From contig NC_092094.1 of NCBI RefSeq assembly GCF_045679555.1, positions 34,364,430 to 34,428,429 of the forward strand: a stretch of DNA of 64,000 nucleotides, written 5' to 3'. The position numbers and the translations under genes were made by a program. The stretch comes from Salvelinus alpinus. Lineage: Eukaryota; Chordata; Actinopteri; Salmoniformes; Salmonidae. The notes beneath the pieces were generated by a model, which searched no databases, had not been told where the DNA came from, and saw nothing but the letters and a program-made list of their open reading frames with translations. How positions within the stretch are numbered: the stretch's first letter is position 1; every line of letters starts with the position of its first letter. This document shows, one piece after another, positions 48,970-61,145 of this stretch.

Positions 48970-49062
48970 AATATTTTCATCCGATAACATTGAGGAGTTT
49001 ACCACATCAGTCACCGGCTTCATTAATAAGTGCATTGACGATGTCGTCCCCACCAAGGTTAT
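48970..49062 (+). pseudogene. Short LINE ORF fragment
   Basis: An open stretch reading VIFSSDNIEEFTTSVTGFIN then KCIDDVVPTKV resembles the segment between endonuclease and reverse transcriptase of fish LINEs, in my recollection. Only about 31 codons. Adjoins A-rich repeat sequence at 49063-49150. Confidence 0.35.
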
Positions 49063-49287
49063 TATAGTAAACGAAAACTGAAAATAAAATAAAAATTGCA
49101 AAAACTATTTAGTAAATGTTTTTCAAACCAAAAACATTTGAAAAAATTTAATAAAATAGCAAACCATCATAAATTATATGTAGGTGTCTTCTAATCTTTG
49201 GGCAAAATCAACTGGGGTTTTCAAGCTTAAAAAAATAACCACCAGTCAGTAGGATGCAGACAGCTCAAGAGGAATGCAGAAAAATAT

Positions 49288-50168
49288 ACAGTTGAAGTCG
49301 GAAGTATACATACACTTAGGTTGGAGTCATTAAAACTTGTTTGTTAACAAGAAATTTGTGAGTGGTTGAAAAACTATAGTTTTGGCAAGTCGGTTAAGAC
49401 ATCTACTTTGTGCATGACACAAGTCATTTTTCCAACAATTGTTTACATACAGATTATTTCACTTATAATTCACTGTATCACAATTCCAGTGGGTCAGAAG
49501 TTTACATACACTAAGTTGACTGTGACTTTAAACAGCTTGGAAAATTCCAGAAAATAATGTCATGGCTTTAGAAGCTTCTGATAGGCTAATTGACATCATT
49601 TGAGTCAATTGGAGGTGTACCTGTGGATGTATTTCAAGGCCTACCTTCAAACTCAGTGCCTCTTTGCTTGACATCATGGGAAAATCAAAAGAAATCAGCC
49701 AAGACCTCAGACAATGTGGATCCCCACAAGTCTGGTTCATCCTTGGGAGCAATTTCCAAGCGCCTGAAGGTACCACGTTCATCTGTACAAACAATAGTAC
49801 GCAAGTATAAACACCATGGGACCACGCAGCCGTCAAACCGCTCAGGAAGGAGACGCTTTCTGTCTCCTAGAGATGAACGTACTTTGGTGTGAAAAGTGCA
49901 AATCAATCCCAGAACAACAGCAAAGGACCCTGTGAAGATGCTGGAGGACACAGGTCTAAAAGTATCGATATCCACAGTAAAATGAGTCCAATATCGACAT
50001 AACCTGAAAGGCCGCTCAGCAAGGAAGAAGCCACTGCTCCAAAACCGCCATAAAAAAAGCCAGACTACAGTTTGCAACTGCACATGGGGACAAAGATCAT
50101 AATTTTTGGAGAAATGTCCTCTGGTCTGATTAAACAAAAATAGAACTGTTTGGTCATAATGACCATCG
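49288..50168 (+). mobile_element. Sleeping-Beauty-type Tc1 element, left half only
   Basis: Left terminus cagttgaagtcggaagtata, with a second copy of the binding-site word further in (gtcagaagtttacatacact, about 49494), i.e. IR/DR structure. Coding remnant follows from 49676. The copy stops near 50168 within the catalytic region and has no right terminus. An inverted duplicate of part of itself follows directly. Confidence 0.85.
49676..49892 (+). pseudogene. Sleeping-Beauty-type transposase, N-terminal remnant
   Basis: ATG at 49676 ([12 protein letters not shown]) is followed by an internal deletion or frameshift. The DNA-binding domain then continues in another frame as [20 protein letters not shown] and the GRRR hook, stopping at RDERTLV (49892). 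Further pieces up to 50165 are interrupted by stops. Inactive. Confidence 0.75.
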
Positions 50169-50169
50169 T

Positions 50170-50256
50170 TTTGACGGCTGCGTGGTCCCATGGTGTTTAT
50201 ACTTGCGTATTATTGTTTGTACAGATGAACGTGGTACCTTCAGGCATTTGGAAATT
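50170..50256 (-). repeat. Inverted duplicate of transposon segment 49751-49837
   Basis: The 87 bases from tttgacggctgcgtggtccc to caggcatttggaaatt are the reverse complement of 49751-49837, with about three differences. They are followed by an (att)n run. Confidence 0.85.
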
Positions 50257-51967
50257 ATTATTATTATTATCTTGGCAAAGGAAAAATGCTCACTAACAGG
50301 GATATAAACAAATGTGTGCAAAAATATAAGCAAATGTGAAAGTTCAGTGTAAAAAGTGCTGAAAACATTCTGGTTCACTATTTAGAAAGAAGATGTAGAA
50401 CACGCTATAGGATGGAAAATATTGGCGTTTTGGCACATGTACAGCCGTTTAGTGCTAGCTAACACTTCCTACAGTAGCAAAAAATAAATAATATATTCCA
50501 CATTGAGATTCCACACATAGAGACAAGTGTCTTGTATTTTTGCTCATATGGAGATTTTACAAAGTTTTAATTATTAGGGCATTGTATACTAGTCGTGTCC
50601 ACTACTGTTCTTTGTATTGTGGTCTGTCTGTGTTGAAGACAGTAGCAAGAACTATGTGAAAGAAGCTCTGCAGGTAATAATCCCTGTCATGAAGCTACAG
50701 TAGTTTGTACTGTTGGTCTCCCCCTGCCAGTCATGCCAGACATATAGTATCATGTATACGATGCACACCATGCTATTACCTTCACTCAGGATTGCTCTTA
50801 AAATTTGACCTCATGATTATCATTGAGCCTTAACATCTGGAGTTATAGCTCCAAAGTTCACTCGTATTTGAAAGCTGTTAGTGTTTGATATCTAAAGGAT
50901 TTAACCTGTTGGCCTACTTGGTGCAAACAGAATATGTTATTTGAGGGGTAAAAGCTAGGTCCGACCATGTCAATCTATAAAGTTTGATCATTTGTGTCAA
51001 TTCTAAAATGTATTAAGATAAAGTTAATCCACCACTTGCCCCAATTTACTTTATCACCAAAACATAGTTTATTGACATTCAAACTTTACTGAAAGTTTTG
51101 TCCTTGTGGGACAGTTTATTTTGGAGTGTGCATCACCAGTGGCTCAACTGGGGCTGGCAAGGAAGTCTCGGCTGGTGACTAGAAGCAGATTTGATGTGAA
51201 ATCTCCGGCGGTGAGCGACAGCTCAGATCTGTGGCCCATTTACTGAAGTTAATATCTGAGATAGTAAGTTTTTGAATAGTAATGAACTGAAATACTCCAG
51301 ATGCATTATTGGAGGTTGTTAAAGGAGTCTATATTTAATGCTGCACACTGTGACCTAAGCAGTGCTGCTGTATAGGATGGCCCTGCAGGGCTGTGTTATG
51401 AAGTGGGCCTCTCTGAGGAGGCCTCATGGTAGAGGGAGGTGATGAGTAGGGGGTAAGGGATAACTCAGTAGAATTCTTATGTCACATCCAGCGCCAAACC
51501 CTAAGCAGCTCCACTAGTCTGGGGGGTGAACAGAAGTTGAGCAGGCAGGTGAGCTTTCCTTCAGTGAGTTTTTTTAGGTGCCTATGATCAGTGAACAAGC
51601 CAACATTGATCAACAATCACATTCCTCTCACCTGATAGTAATTAAGTCTTTATGCAGTTTGTGAAACTGTACCATTGCACCATAATCATACTTATCCTGT
51701 CATCAGTTCTGCATCAATTGAACATACATGCACTAAACATGTTAAAACAAAGTCCCATAAATTATTCCTAACGCAGGGAGTGGAGCACCAACATGTGTTG
51801 AACACTTGAGAGCAGGGCAGAGAGCCATAGAGCCTTTCCCAGCAAGAGGTAACAGTGTAAAACCGGTGGTATTTGCGCAGAACACCCACAGAGTGCCTTA
51901 ACTATTTTTTTCCTTCTTGCTTACTGTTGGTGAAATGGCTCTCATGGCAGCCGTGTTGTAAGAACTA

Positions 51968-52420
51968 CAGTACCGGTCAAAAGTTTGGATACACTTACTC
52001 ATTCCAGGGTTTTTCTTTATTTTTACTGTAATAGTGGAGACATCACAACTATGAAAGAACACATATGGAATCATGTACTAACCAAAAAAAGTGTCAAACA
52101 AATCAAAATGTATTTTATATTTGAGATTCTTCAAAGTAGCCATCTTTTTCCTTGGTGACAGCTTTGCCCACTCTTGGTATTCTCTCAACCAGCTTCATGA
52201 GGTAGTCACCGGGAATGCATTTCAATTAACAGGTGTGCCTTGTTAAAAGTGAAATGTCTTTCCTTCTTAATGCATTTGAGCCAATCAGATGTTCATTATC
52301 ATATGTCCCATTACAAGATGCATTAAACATGGTTGTTAAAGCAAGTATGGAAAGTCAAAAGGGGCATCAACAAGTTGGCAATTTGTGGAACTTGACTTAA
52401 CATTTTCTTTGTCCCAATAG
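51968..52420. mobile_element. Tc1-like element, left part
   Basis: Follows a TA. Terminus cagtaccggtcaaaagtttg, then ctcattccagggtttttctt and aacacatatggaatcatgta as in 30556-30887. Continues through gccatctttttccttggtga to about 52420, where similarity stops. No transposase frame. Confidence 0.75.
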
Positions 52421-54400
52421 ACCAGTTTAGTTGCTTCTTTGCATATTGTGTTCTGTGTGTTTGTAGGTTTGTGTATTTGTTGCACTTTATTTGTGCAGGT
52501 TTAGGATAATGCGAACTCCCAAGATCCTTGAAACCAAACTATGAATATGTTGCTTCTTTAGTATGTCGCTATGTTGTATGTATTGTGCTTGTGCACTGTA
52601 GACAGTATGTAAAATAAGTATTACTTGTAGAGAAAGAGCAAAAAAAGATTAGGATAATATTTGAAATGTAGTGATGCAAAATATATTTAACATCAGAAAA
52701 ATAGTTAAACTTTTTTATCCAACAAGTTCATTTTACATTCAGAAGGGCCAAATCATGTGTATAATTTCCTCTAATTAAATTGTTTCAGCCTTTAATTAAT
52801 TAATGTGACTAACTCCGGTGTGCCTTTGGTTCACTTTTGTCAAGTAGACACTTGAGTATTACACATTTAAACAAAGTTTATTTATAATAAACAAAACACT
52901 TTTTGAGACAAAAAGATAACCCAACTTGAAAATCAGTATCATTTCCATTGGCTTGAGTATTTATATTGGAGTAACAAGCGAAACCTAATCTCGTAGCTAA
53001 ATAAAAAGAGAGAGAGATATAGATCCATTCCCTCCAGGTAATGCTGCCTCATAATCGAATTAGCTCTACTCTCAGGCTTGACAAATTCTTCAAACACCCC
53101 TGGTGACTTCTGAGTGCCGATTACAATCAGCTACTATTTTCAGCGTTTGATTAAAATCTGGCGAGGTTGGACAGACTTTTTTAGAGTGCAGAACCAACTA
53201 ATTATTAATATTGTAACCCATCTCTCCAGCTTTTTCACCAATTACAGAAGGCCAATGGACTTCAGTGGTTAAACAATACCCATAAGTATTCATCATATTG
53301 AATCACATTGTATGTGAAACTATTATCTTATTCTTATTTAAATATCACCGAGTAGTTGGGGGCATATTGTCCAAGGACATGTTGTGTCCTTATTGACCTT
53401 CAGGCTTCCTCCATAAGGACTACGTCCTAATTGTGAGAGTGGACATTAATGTGCACTTGTTTTTTCCAAGGTAATTGGCAAGTTTCTAGACCATTTACAT
53501 ACATTTCATAGACAAACACTGCTTTTGATATAAGCCACTGTAAACATACAACCAGGCTTCAGTTTCTTATGCACTCCATCCATTTACTGCAAGACCATGA
53601 CATTGAACAGAACTGATTCTAATGCTCCACTTATGTTAACAATAATTATTCTCCAAATTGTTACATTTTCATAATCCCAAAAAGTATCTTCTTTCTCAGA
53701 AGGAATAAATAGGAAATTTGTCCCTTTGTTATTTTGAAAAACAGATTTTGAATATGAATAAGCCACGAATTAATATTTGATTATTGCCTGTGTGGATTGA
53801 TTGCTGTAGGAGGTGCATTAAGATAGAGTGGGTGCTGGTACAGTATGGGGCTCCATCAAAGCTGCTGTGCAGATCTGTAGTAGACAGTGATTGAAAGTTG
53901 GACTCACTCTTCACCATGTTTGCAGCACCAATCATGTTCACATCCTCTGACAAAAGTTGATCTGTCTTATCGATCAATATTTGCTACTTTATTTTCCTAA
54001 TGTAGTGAAATAGATTAGCAATAATGAACAGCATGTCGGGTTATTAAAAGGCTATTTTTAAGTGACGGACTGAAATAGATATGCAGAAATAGGAAGATGG
54101 AAGTCCTGGGTCAATGTTCCTCTGTTGAGAGTGAGATATTACGACGGAGTGCCCTCAGAGTCCAATGGTTATCTCAACAGGGATTTTAGATTCAGTTTTA
54201 TATAAATAATGATTTGAATGGAAAAACTCAACACATCCTAAACCTCTGTTCTGTACTGAAGGTCATTTGAGGCCTGACCTTTATCACATGTGCAGTAGGT
54301 GGTAGATTTGGAGGAAACCCTTATTTAAGAACCCCTCAGAGAAAGTGTTGAGTATCTGTGTGGATTTTCATTGCATTGATCCGGACACAATGTCACACTA

Positions 54401-54890
54401 TTTTATTTATTTATTTCACCTTTATTTAACCAGGTAGGCAAGTTGAGAACAAGTTCTCATTTACAATTGCGACCTGGCCAAGATAAAGCAAAGCAGTTTG
54501 ACACATACAACAACACAGAGTTACACATGGAGTAAAACAAACATACAGTCAATAATACAGTAGAAAAAAATAAGTATATACAATGTGAGCAAATGAGGTG
54601 AGATAAGGGAGGTAAAGGCAAAAAAAAGGCCATGGTGGTGAAGTAAATACAATATAGCAAGTAAAACACTGGAATGGTAGATTTGCAGTGGAAGAATGTG
54701 CAAAGTAGAGATAGAAATAATGGGGTGCAAAGGAGCAAAATAAATAAATACAGTAGGCGGAGAGGTAGTTGTTTGGGCTAAATTATAGATGGGCTATGTA
54801 CAGGTGCAGTAATCTGTGAGCTGCTCTGACAGCTGGTGCTTAAAGCTAGTGAGGGAGATAAGTGTTTCCAGTTTCGGAGTGAGTTTGAAT
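54401..54890 (-). mobile_element. LINE 3'-end fragment
   Basis: From tttatttaaccaggtagg through gacctggccaagataaagca to gctgctctgacagctggtgc. The longest copy here of the family at 3711 and 45645. No reverse transcriptase reached. Confidence 0.65.
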
Positions 54891-55528
54891 TAGTTTATGT
54901 AATATCCTTGGAACACAGATGACATGTTAATTTGTCTTTCAAATAATCTCGTAAAACCGATAGTTACGGTCTTGGATCAGGTGATCTCTTTTACAGACTT
55001 TTAATCCTCACCTTTTTATCGCATACATGTTGTTCTATTTAGCTAATATATTGTAAGCAGGAGAGGAAGAACAGTTATAGCTAGTTCCACTTGATGAGTT
55101 TCACATTTCACTACTGTACATCCTAACAACTTCACATTCATTTCCATCAGGTTATTCAGTAAACTTTTCTTTCTTTCTGACCGACTAATCCGGTCCGTCG
55201 GATATAGTTTGTTCAGGCCTTGTGCGTTGATAAATTAAAGAGGCTAATGTCAAAATCTGTTTTTAATTGTGAGGGAATATTCATTATGTGTCATTTTGCA
55301 TTAAACAAGGGTGGCTTGCCATGCTCATTAATTGCAACTTGCTCCACAAGCAGTTTGTTGGGCTCTCTTACCTGGCACTGTGCCACAGTGTCTTCTCAAA
55401 GAGCCACTTCATCTCTGTCAGGGACAGGTGGAAATTTGCTGCACATTTCTAATTGGACAAAGTGCCTTTCAAACTCCCAGCCATCACTCACACATCAGAT
55501 TATCATCAGGCAGACCAAGTGTCAACAT

Positions 55529-55684
55529 CAGTGGAGGCTGCTCAGGGGAGGATGGCTCATAGTAATGGATGGAACGGAATAAATGGAATGGTATCAAACA
55601 CGTGGTTTCCATGTGCTTGATAGCATTCCATGCACTCCATTCCGCCATTATTATGAGATGTCCTCCCCTCAGCAGCCTCCACTG
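55529..55684. mobile_element. hAT-type MITE with perfect 8-bp target duplication
   Basis: 156 bp running CAGTGGAGGCTGCTCAGG...CTGAGCAGCCTCCACTG-type ends (right end cagcagcctccactg). It is flanked by exact GTCAACAT at 55521-55528 and 55685-55692. The whole element is nearly palindromic. The 8-bp duplication and CAGTG termini point to the hAT superfamily. Confidence 0.85.
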
Positions 55685-58600
55685 GTCAACATAGGTTTCT
55701 CCTCTCTCTGTCTCTCGCTCTGTCCCTCTCCAATTCTCTGACTCTTTCTTTCCCTGCCTCCTAGTGGCTCGGGGCACAATATACAGCATTGATTTCCAGA
55801 TGACTAAAAAGACAGAAGTTTAAAAAAGGGACAAATATACAATAAGCATCTGGCTGACCTATTACTTTCATCGGCACAGATGTATATCCTGATTTGAATC
55901 CAGGCAGGAGTATGGACAGGAGAGATTGATGGCGGTCTCCCCAGTCAGACAGATAACACCTGATTCTGCCTGCAGGGAGTTAGCTTAGCATGTAGCTCCA
56001 CTGGCTCCACTGACACACAGCAGACTAGACTGAGGTGAACCATTCCTCCACTTAATGCAAATGTAGGAACAAATTCAGAGATGATCCCAGGACGCTTGTG
56101 CCAACATAGCCCTGAGCACTTCGCACCTCATGATCCCTGCATCAGCTGCACCTGGAACAAAACCCACACAGGCAAGAGAGTCATTCCTATAACAGAAGAG
56201 CATCATGCACCAGCACACACAGACAAAAAGCTACCACATGCCAGTCTCTTTCAGCTATCGTAGCGTTACAGTAACTGAGCTCTGTATACAGTAGTTTGGT
56301 CGTAGTATCTGCTGTATGAAACCTCTGAGAGGCCCTTATTGACTATGGGAATGTGGAAGCTGTCGGTCAGTCGGTGCTGAGGCCTCTGTGTGTACAGTAC
56401 AGTACACCTGAGGCACCGCTGTGGTTATCCCATTGCACTGTTATCTTCACAGTTTGATGCTGCACAATTCAGTCCTGCCCTGCCTGCCCAAAGGATCTAT
56501 GGCATCTTGTTTTGACCCTGACAGGATTCTTGGAATGCCTCCCTTGAAAACCACTACACTGCTATTTCACCTGAAAAGCAGAAAATATCTCCTGAATTCT
56601 TTATTAGTGATAGACCAAGCAGGTTGCAGAGAGGTAGTCAATGTGACTTCACTTCAGCCCACCTTTCAAATAGATATATAGGTATGAGTGGGGTCCTATT
56701 GGGGGGGATGTGTTTGTAGTTTATTGAGTAATGCAAGTCTGGGGTATATGGTGTGGATAGGATATACAATTGGATGTATGACCTTGCTTATCTTTACCTC
56801 TGTCTATGTAAATACAGGCACATAGAAGTGGACTATTATTATGGATGCTTTTGAGATTATTTCAATGGACATTTGATCTGTAACTGTGGTTGGTCATGTG
56901 TTTTTATTATACCACAACCCAGACAAACATTGCCTGCTATTAGTGAGCTGTATGTCATGTTTTATATTGTTCAGTACACAGAAAAAGACAAGTCCTTTTA
57001 TGGAATAACAAGCGGGGTAGCATGAGTTCTCAGTGTGTGAAGCAGATGGTGAAAGGCTGCCATATAATAGATCTCAATATTAACTGTAGAGCATGCTGGG
57101 AGTGTTGGTGGATGGCATACGACAGAGTAAAAAAGAAGCAGTGACCTTCTGTCCCATCATTTACCCCCTCGTGCCCCCACGTACCCCCCACGCTGCTCTC
57201 AAATTACTTTGTTTTACCCAATTAAAGCAGCCGGCTGGGCATCAACCAGGCTGCTATTTTTCGCTTACCTGGACTCATGTGACATTATCGCTCTGTCATC
57301 AGGAGAGATGTGCATCAGTGGGAGTCTCCAGGCTGCATGCAACACGGCAGAGTGCTGCCTCAGTCCCCTCAGTGTTCAGTGAGATTAATGCAGTGATCCT
57401 CCGCCTCAAGTCTCATTCAGCTCACTCACCTTCTCACACCACACCACCGCTACACTACGCACATCCTCCTCGGCACCTCCTCAGCAGCCAGCGGCATACT
57501 TTGCAGAGTTTCAGGAAGTCATCTCACTCCTCTACGTAGATACTGATAAACTGTTTATGAATAAGTGACATCTCCAAAAATGATCAGTACATTTTGACCT
57601 GTATTGTATTACTCAATATTTATTATATCAGTTCAGATATGGAGTTCTCTCGATTAAGATATAACATGGTCTCCCTCTATCCTTGTATGGCCTGATGATA
57701 AGAGAGGACAAGGCCCAGAAAGACAACAATGCTATGGCAGGGGATATGTTCAGGGCTGGGGGGTATAGTGGTTAACAGCCATACGAGCACAGATTATGTG
57801 CTTGAAGGGCCTGAGCCCTGTGCCAGCAGTGACAGTTGGGCTGGGAATTGAGCAAGCCTGGGCCGTGCGGCTTGACTCTGCTCTGAGACACCACTGGGTA
57901 CAGGCAGGACTCATCTCTGTACTCCCCCCCCCCCCCTTTCCTCCTCCTCCCGGAGACGCATTGTGGCCAGCCGCTCTCCTTGGCCCTGTGGGGGAACGGG
58001 CCCCTGGTCCCGCTTGATGAGGACTTACTAATGGCGGTTTCTTTGAAAACCGACAGGGTTGTTTGAGGAGGAGTGTCTTTTACCTCCCTCCAGCTTGGCT
58101 TGGCTGAGCATTCGTCAGGCTGCCTGTCTTTGCTGCTCTGCCCACTCGACGGTACGCCAAGGGGCCACATGTCTGCCATTTGTTTCACTTTCAAATAAAA
58201 GTTGATGATTTACCAATAAAGAGTAAAACTGTATTTTGTTGATGGCTGTAGGCATATGGAAAAGTATTTTTCACAATATTATTACTTTCTACGGCAAATC
58301 AGGCAGGACAAAATAACTGATTGTGAGTTAGGAAGCATATTTTTTGTCTCTATTAAGTGTTTATTTATACCCGTAATTCAGTTGCCCAATAATAAAAGAA
58401 TATCCCATGCAGAAAACAATCTCTGTATCTCCTCATGCACGATTTATATAGAAATGAACAGTTGTTTGGCAACAGTAGAGGTCTGTCTGATTACATTTGC
58501 TTCAGCGAATGATTGTGTGTAGCTGTTTTGTCAGAGGCAGAAGTCGTTTAGTAGGAAAATAAGTAGCTGCCTTTTGTGAACTGAGCCCTCTTGACAGTAT

Positions 58601-59791
58601 ATTTCTCAATTGCTATACATCTTTCATAGGTCAGAGATGTACACCAGCCTAGAATTACAAAATTAACATCTCAGTGGACATTAAACTACCCAGTTTATTT
58701 TGCCAAACATTGTTGACATTTTTGAATGCTAGTATGAACCGCTATGAATCCTTTTTTCATTTTTGAATCAACCTAGTAAGTCTTGAAGTTACTTCATATT
58801 AGCTTCCTTTTCGATATGTAGAACATGTAGATGGTCTATTAATCCAGCCTGTGGAATAATGTAAAGAAAGCCTGTCCTCTCTGTACTGTATAGCTAAGAG
58901 TGGTGCGAGGCCTCTCCCTCCAGAGAGATAAGCTGTTCTTCCTTCCCTCCTCGTTACTATCACCAGCTCTGCTTCCTTCCTTCTGGAGACTCCATTAGGA
59001 AGTTGGATGCGTCCTTGGAAGTCTCCTTTCTCTAACTTCTCTTGTCTTCACCCCCTCTCTTTCTTTCACTCTCACTCTTTTTTCATTCTTGAAACTAGGA
59101 CGGAGGTCGTAATGGCGAATTTGATATAACAGCCGATCTGCTTCCGTGTAGCACCTTGTCAGTTCCAAACAATAGGCATACGTTTGCTGCTGGAAATATT
59201 ATGCGGCATAAAGAACATTGGCCAATTCCCTGAGAAATGTCCTCCGCTGGTCATTCCCCGAAGACATGAGAACGTTTGTCTGCATACATTTGACAAGTTC
59301 CGGCCTAAAAGAATATGGATGTTGAAACAAAATTAATTCACATTCATGGGTGAAGTTATTTCACCTGGGGAGAGAAAGTCCTTGTGTTCCATTATTTGGT
59401 TATTAATGGCTGGCTAGATTCCTATACAGTACTGCCTGTCTGTCTCAGCCTGTCTTGGCTGGTCCTTGCTGTGTGTTGCTCAGCTTAGGTTTGATGCTGA
59501 TTTAAGCTCTTGCTCTAACCTATTGCATAACATTGCAGCTCTTAGGCCGAACATGAAGCCTGGGAAGAAGTAACAGATGTTAGCAGTTGCATAATAACAA
59601 GAAAAAAGAGGCCGGCTGTGATGTTGAACAGTGGTGTGATCAAAAGGTTTTAATTTAAGCTGACCCTCTGTCTCAGTGGTATCCCAAGGCTGCCTCTCGG
59701 CTGGAGCTGACAAAACACAGGCCTGTACAGGTCTGCTAGATGAAGGAATGAAAGAGCAAATTGGCCCTGAATATACTAGTCCCATAAGAAC

Positions 59792-60709
59792 ATAGTGCCT
59801 TCAGAAAGTATTCACACCCTTGACTTTTTCCACATTTTGCTGTGCTATAGCCTGAATTTTAAATTGATTAAATTGATAACCCACAAAGTCAAAGTGTAAT
59901 TTAGTTTTTAGACATTTTTTTAAACAAATTAATAGAAAAATAAAAAGTATTCATCCCCTTTGCTATGGCAAGCCTAAAATACGTTCAGGAGTAAAACTGT
60001 GCTTAACAAGTCACATAATAAGTCGCATGGACTCACTCTGTGTGCAATAATAGTGGTTAACATGATTTTTGAATGATTACCCCATCTCTGTACCCCACAC
60101 ATGCAATTATCTGTAAGGTCGAGTAGTGAATTTCAAGCACATTCAACCACAAAGACCAGGGAGGTTTTCCAATCCCTCGATAAGAAGGGCACCTATTGGT
60201 AGATGGGTAAAAAAAAGCAGGCACTGAATATCCCTTTGAGCATGGTGAAGTTATTAATTACACTTTGGATGTCGTATCAATACACCCAGTCACTACAAAG
60301 ATACAGGCGTCTTTCCTAATTCAGTTGCCAGAGAGGAAGGAAACCGCTCGGGGATTTCAGCATGAGGCCAATGGTGATTTTACAATAGTTTAATGGCTGT
60401 GGGATGGATAAACAACGTTGTAGTTACTCCACAATACTAACCTAATGGACAGAGTGAAAAGAAGAAACTGTACAGAATAAAAAAACATTCCTAAACATGC
60501 ATCCTGTTTGCAATAAGGCACTTAAGTAATACTGCAAAAAATGTGGCAAAGAAATGTACTTTTTGTCCTGAATACAAAGCCTTATGTTTGGATCAAATCC
60601 AACACAACACATCACTGAGTACCACTCTCCATATTTTCAAGCATGGTGGTGGCTGCATCATGTTATGGATTTGCTTCTCATAGGCAATGACTAGGGAGTT
60701 TTTAGGATA
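59792..60709 (+). mobile_element. Degenerate Tc1-like element, + orientation
   Basis: Starts gtgccttcagaaagtattca after TA and runs through inner terminal sequence and transposase remnants (tttcaagcatggtggtggct, about 60637, the coding version of the HGGG box). It stops at about 60709 where another repeat begins. Same family as 18500-20012. Multiple stops. Confidence 0.75.
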
Positions 60710-60721
60710 GATTTATTTTAT

Positions 60722-60930
60722 ATGTTGCTTGCTTCTCAACAGTGAAATGCTTACTTACGGGCCCTTCCCAACAATGCAGAGAGAAAAAAAAATATATATA
60801 TATATATTCGAAAAATAATAACACAAGGAATAAATACACAATGAGTAATGATAACTTGGCTATATACACCAGGTACCAGTACTGAGACGATGTGCAGGGG
60901 TACGAGGTCATTGAGGTAGATATGTGTATA
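60722..60930 (-). repeat. Dispersed repeat, probably LINE 3' region
   Basis: gcttctcaacagtgaaatgc, ttacttacgggcccttccca and the gtgcaggggtacgaggtcat block match the family seen at 48340. It includes a short (ta)n stretch at 60790-60808. Confidence 0.5.
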
Positions 60931-61109
60931 CTGTATATACAGTACCAGTCAAAAGTTTGGAAACGCCTACTCATTGAAGGGTTTTTGTTTATTTTTACTA
61001 TTTTCTAGTAAAAATAAACAAAAACCCTTCAATGAGTAGGCGTTTCCAAACTTTTGACTGGTACTGTATATACAGTATACACATATCTACCTCAATGACC
61101 TCGTACCCC
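60897..61109. repeat. Perfect palindrome: 104-bp arms, 5-bp spacer
   Basis: 60897-61000 and 61006-61109 are exact reverse complements around ttttc (61001-61005). Each arm contains 40 bp or so of the neighbouring repeat (ggggtacgaggtcattgagg onward) and the terminus of a Tc1-like element (cagtaccagtcaaaagtttg). Confidence 0.95.
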
Positions 61110-61145
61110 AGAATAATATTGAAGACATCAAAACTATGAAATACG
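60940..61145. mobile_element. Tc1-like element end, disrupted by the palindrome
   Basis: The terminus starts cagtaccagtcaaaagtttg and runs to ttttcta (about 61007). The element's next sequence (agaataatattgaagacatc) appears only at 61111, after the inverted arm. The inverted copy therefore sits inside the transposon. Confidence 0.75.

Noticed and set aside
57093..58194. 148-codon (+) and 140-codon (-) frames in rora intron 1
   Set aside because: No recognised domain, no splice context that I can defend, and composition is not distinct from the surroundings. Could be checked with RNA-seq.
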